Positions 53,238-53,305 of a stretch of 53,305 nucleotides of DNA are shown here, piece after piece (position 1 is the stretch's first letter; every line of letters starts with the position of its first letter). Source of the DNA: Paludibacteraceae bacterium (GTDB lineage Bacteria; Bacteroidota; Bacteroidia; Bacteroidales; Paludibacteraceae); the NCBI GenBank assembly GCA_017471175.1, contig JAFUVS010000005.1, positions 1 to 53,305 on the forward strand. The letters run 5' to 3'. The translations under genes and the position numbers were made by a program. The notes under the pieces are model-generated. The model had not been told where the DNA came from. It saw only the letters and a list, made by a program, of their open reading frames with translations, and searched no databases.

Positions 53238-53305
53238 TTATATCTAAATTCACACTCTTTAATATGCGTTAAAAAAGTTTGTTTGTTAAGTCCTCTAAAC
53301 TTAAC

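Noticed and set aside
53285-53305. Inverted repeat GTTAAGT / ACTTAAC at the window end
   Set aside because: Only 7 bp, AT-rich and cut by the window edge, so nothing can be concluded.

Overview
The window is a chromosomal segment of a Bacteroidota bacterium, most likely a member of the Bacteroidales. Three things support this. Most transcription starts carry the Bacteroidota -7 element TAnnTTTG. There is type IX secretion biology: a PorZ-like protein, a C10 protease with a C-terminal sorting tail, and a GldA-like ATPase. The housekeeping genes also read as Bacteroidota orthologs (RuvB, GreA, PyrH, Frr, RsgA, PhoH, DnaN, a DUF4954 protein, a DUF3127 protein).

Region 1 (1-7950) is accessory and partly decayed. 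It opens with the 5' part of a very large secreted InlB-type repeat protein on the minus strand, whose 3' end lies outside the window. A relic of a DUF4143 ATPase, a PIN toxin with a 35-residue antitoxin, and the dead signal-peptide start of a paralog of the InlB-repeat protein follow. Next come two intact AAA/DUF4143 ATPases, each preceded by its own direct-repeat array. Copies of a short CAATACGTCAAAGG-type repeat are scattered between these genes. An orphan minus-strand promoter at 7846-7853 followed by hairpins and a T-run suggests an uncharacterised small RNA.

Region 2 (7958-31509) is dense core genome. It holds a TtcA-like/DUF486 pair and an elongator tRNA-Met; a secreted metallo-beta-lactamase-fold protein and UvrD/PcrA; and a minus operon pgk - DUF3127 - metallophosphoesterase. 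A secreted C10 protease follows. The plus operon greA - HIT - aspA - rdgB - porZ - eptA-like joins nucleotide hygiene to the cell envelope. A minus operon gldA-like - ruvB, followed by folE, and the tightly overlapping plus operon pyrH - frr - Omp85-like - rsgA - HSDR_N-like - phoH close the region.

Region 3 (31601-39216) is the most system-like part. A five-gene minus operon encodes only predicted exported proteins: a repeat/coiled-coil protein, a lipoprotein, a C10 protease with sorting tail, a small lipoprotein and a CotH-type kinase. It is divergent from a membrane-anchored TPR/coiled-coil protein with a LuxR-like C-terminus. The 400-bp region between them carries three copies of AACCTCATAGG.

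Region 4 (39254-52050) is again core: M20 dipeptidase, a two-part glycosyltransferase, SpoIID/LytB-type protein, GH29 fucosidase, dnaN - dnaQ-like - DUF4954, panB, a FecCD permease with an apparently leaderless GTG start, a short divergent chorismate synthase, and an iron-sulfur-type flavoprotein behind a 19-bp perfect stem. Region 5 (52060-53240) is a graveyard: an hsdM gene with a large internal deletion and an AlbA-type ATP-binding gene with a frameshift and internal deletion. No rRNA, CRISPR array or transposase gene was seen.
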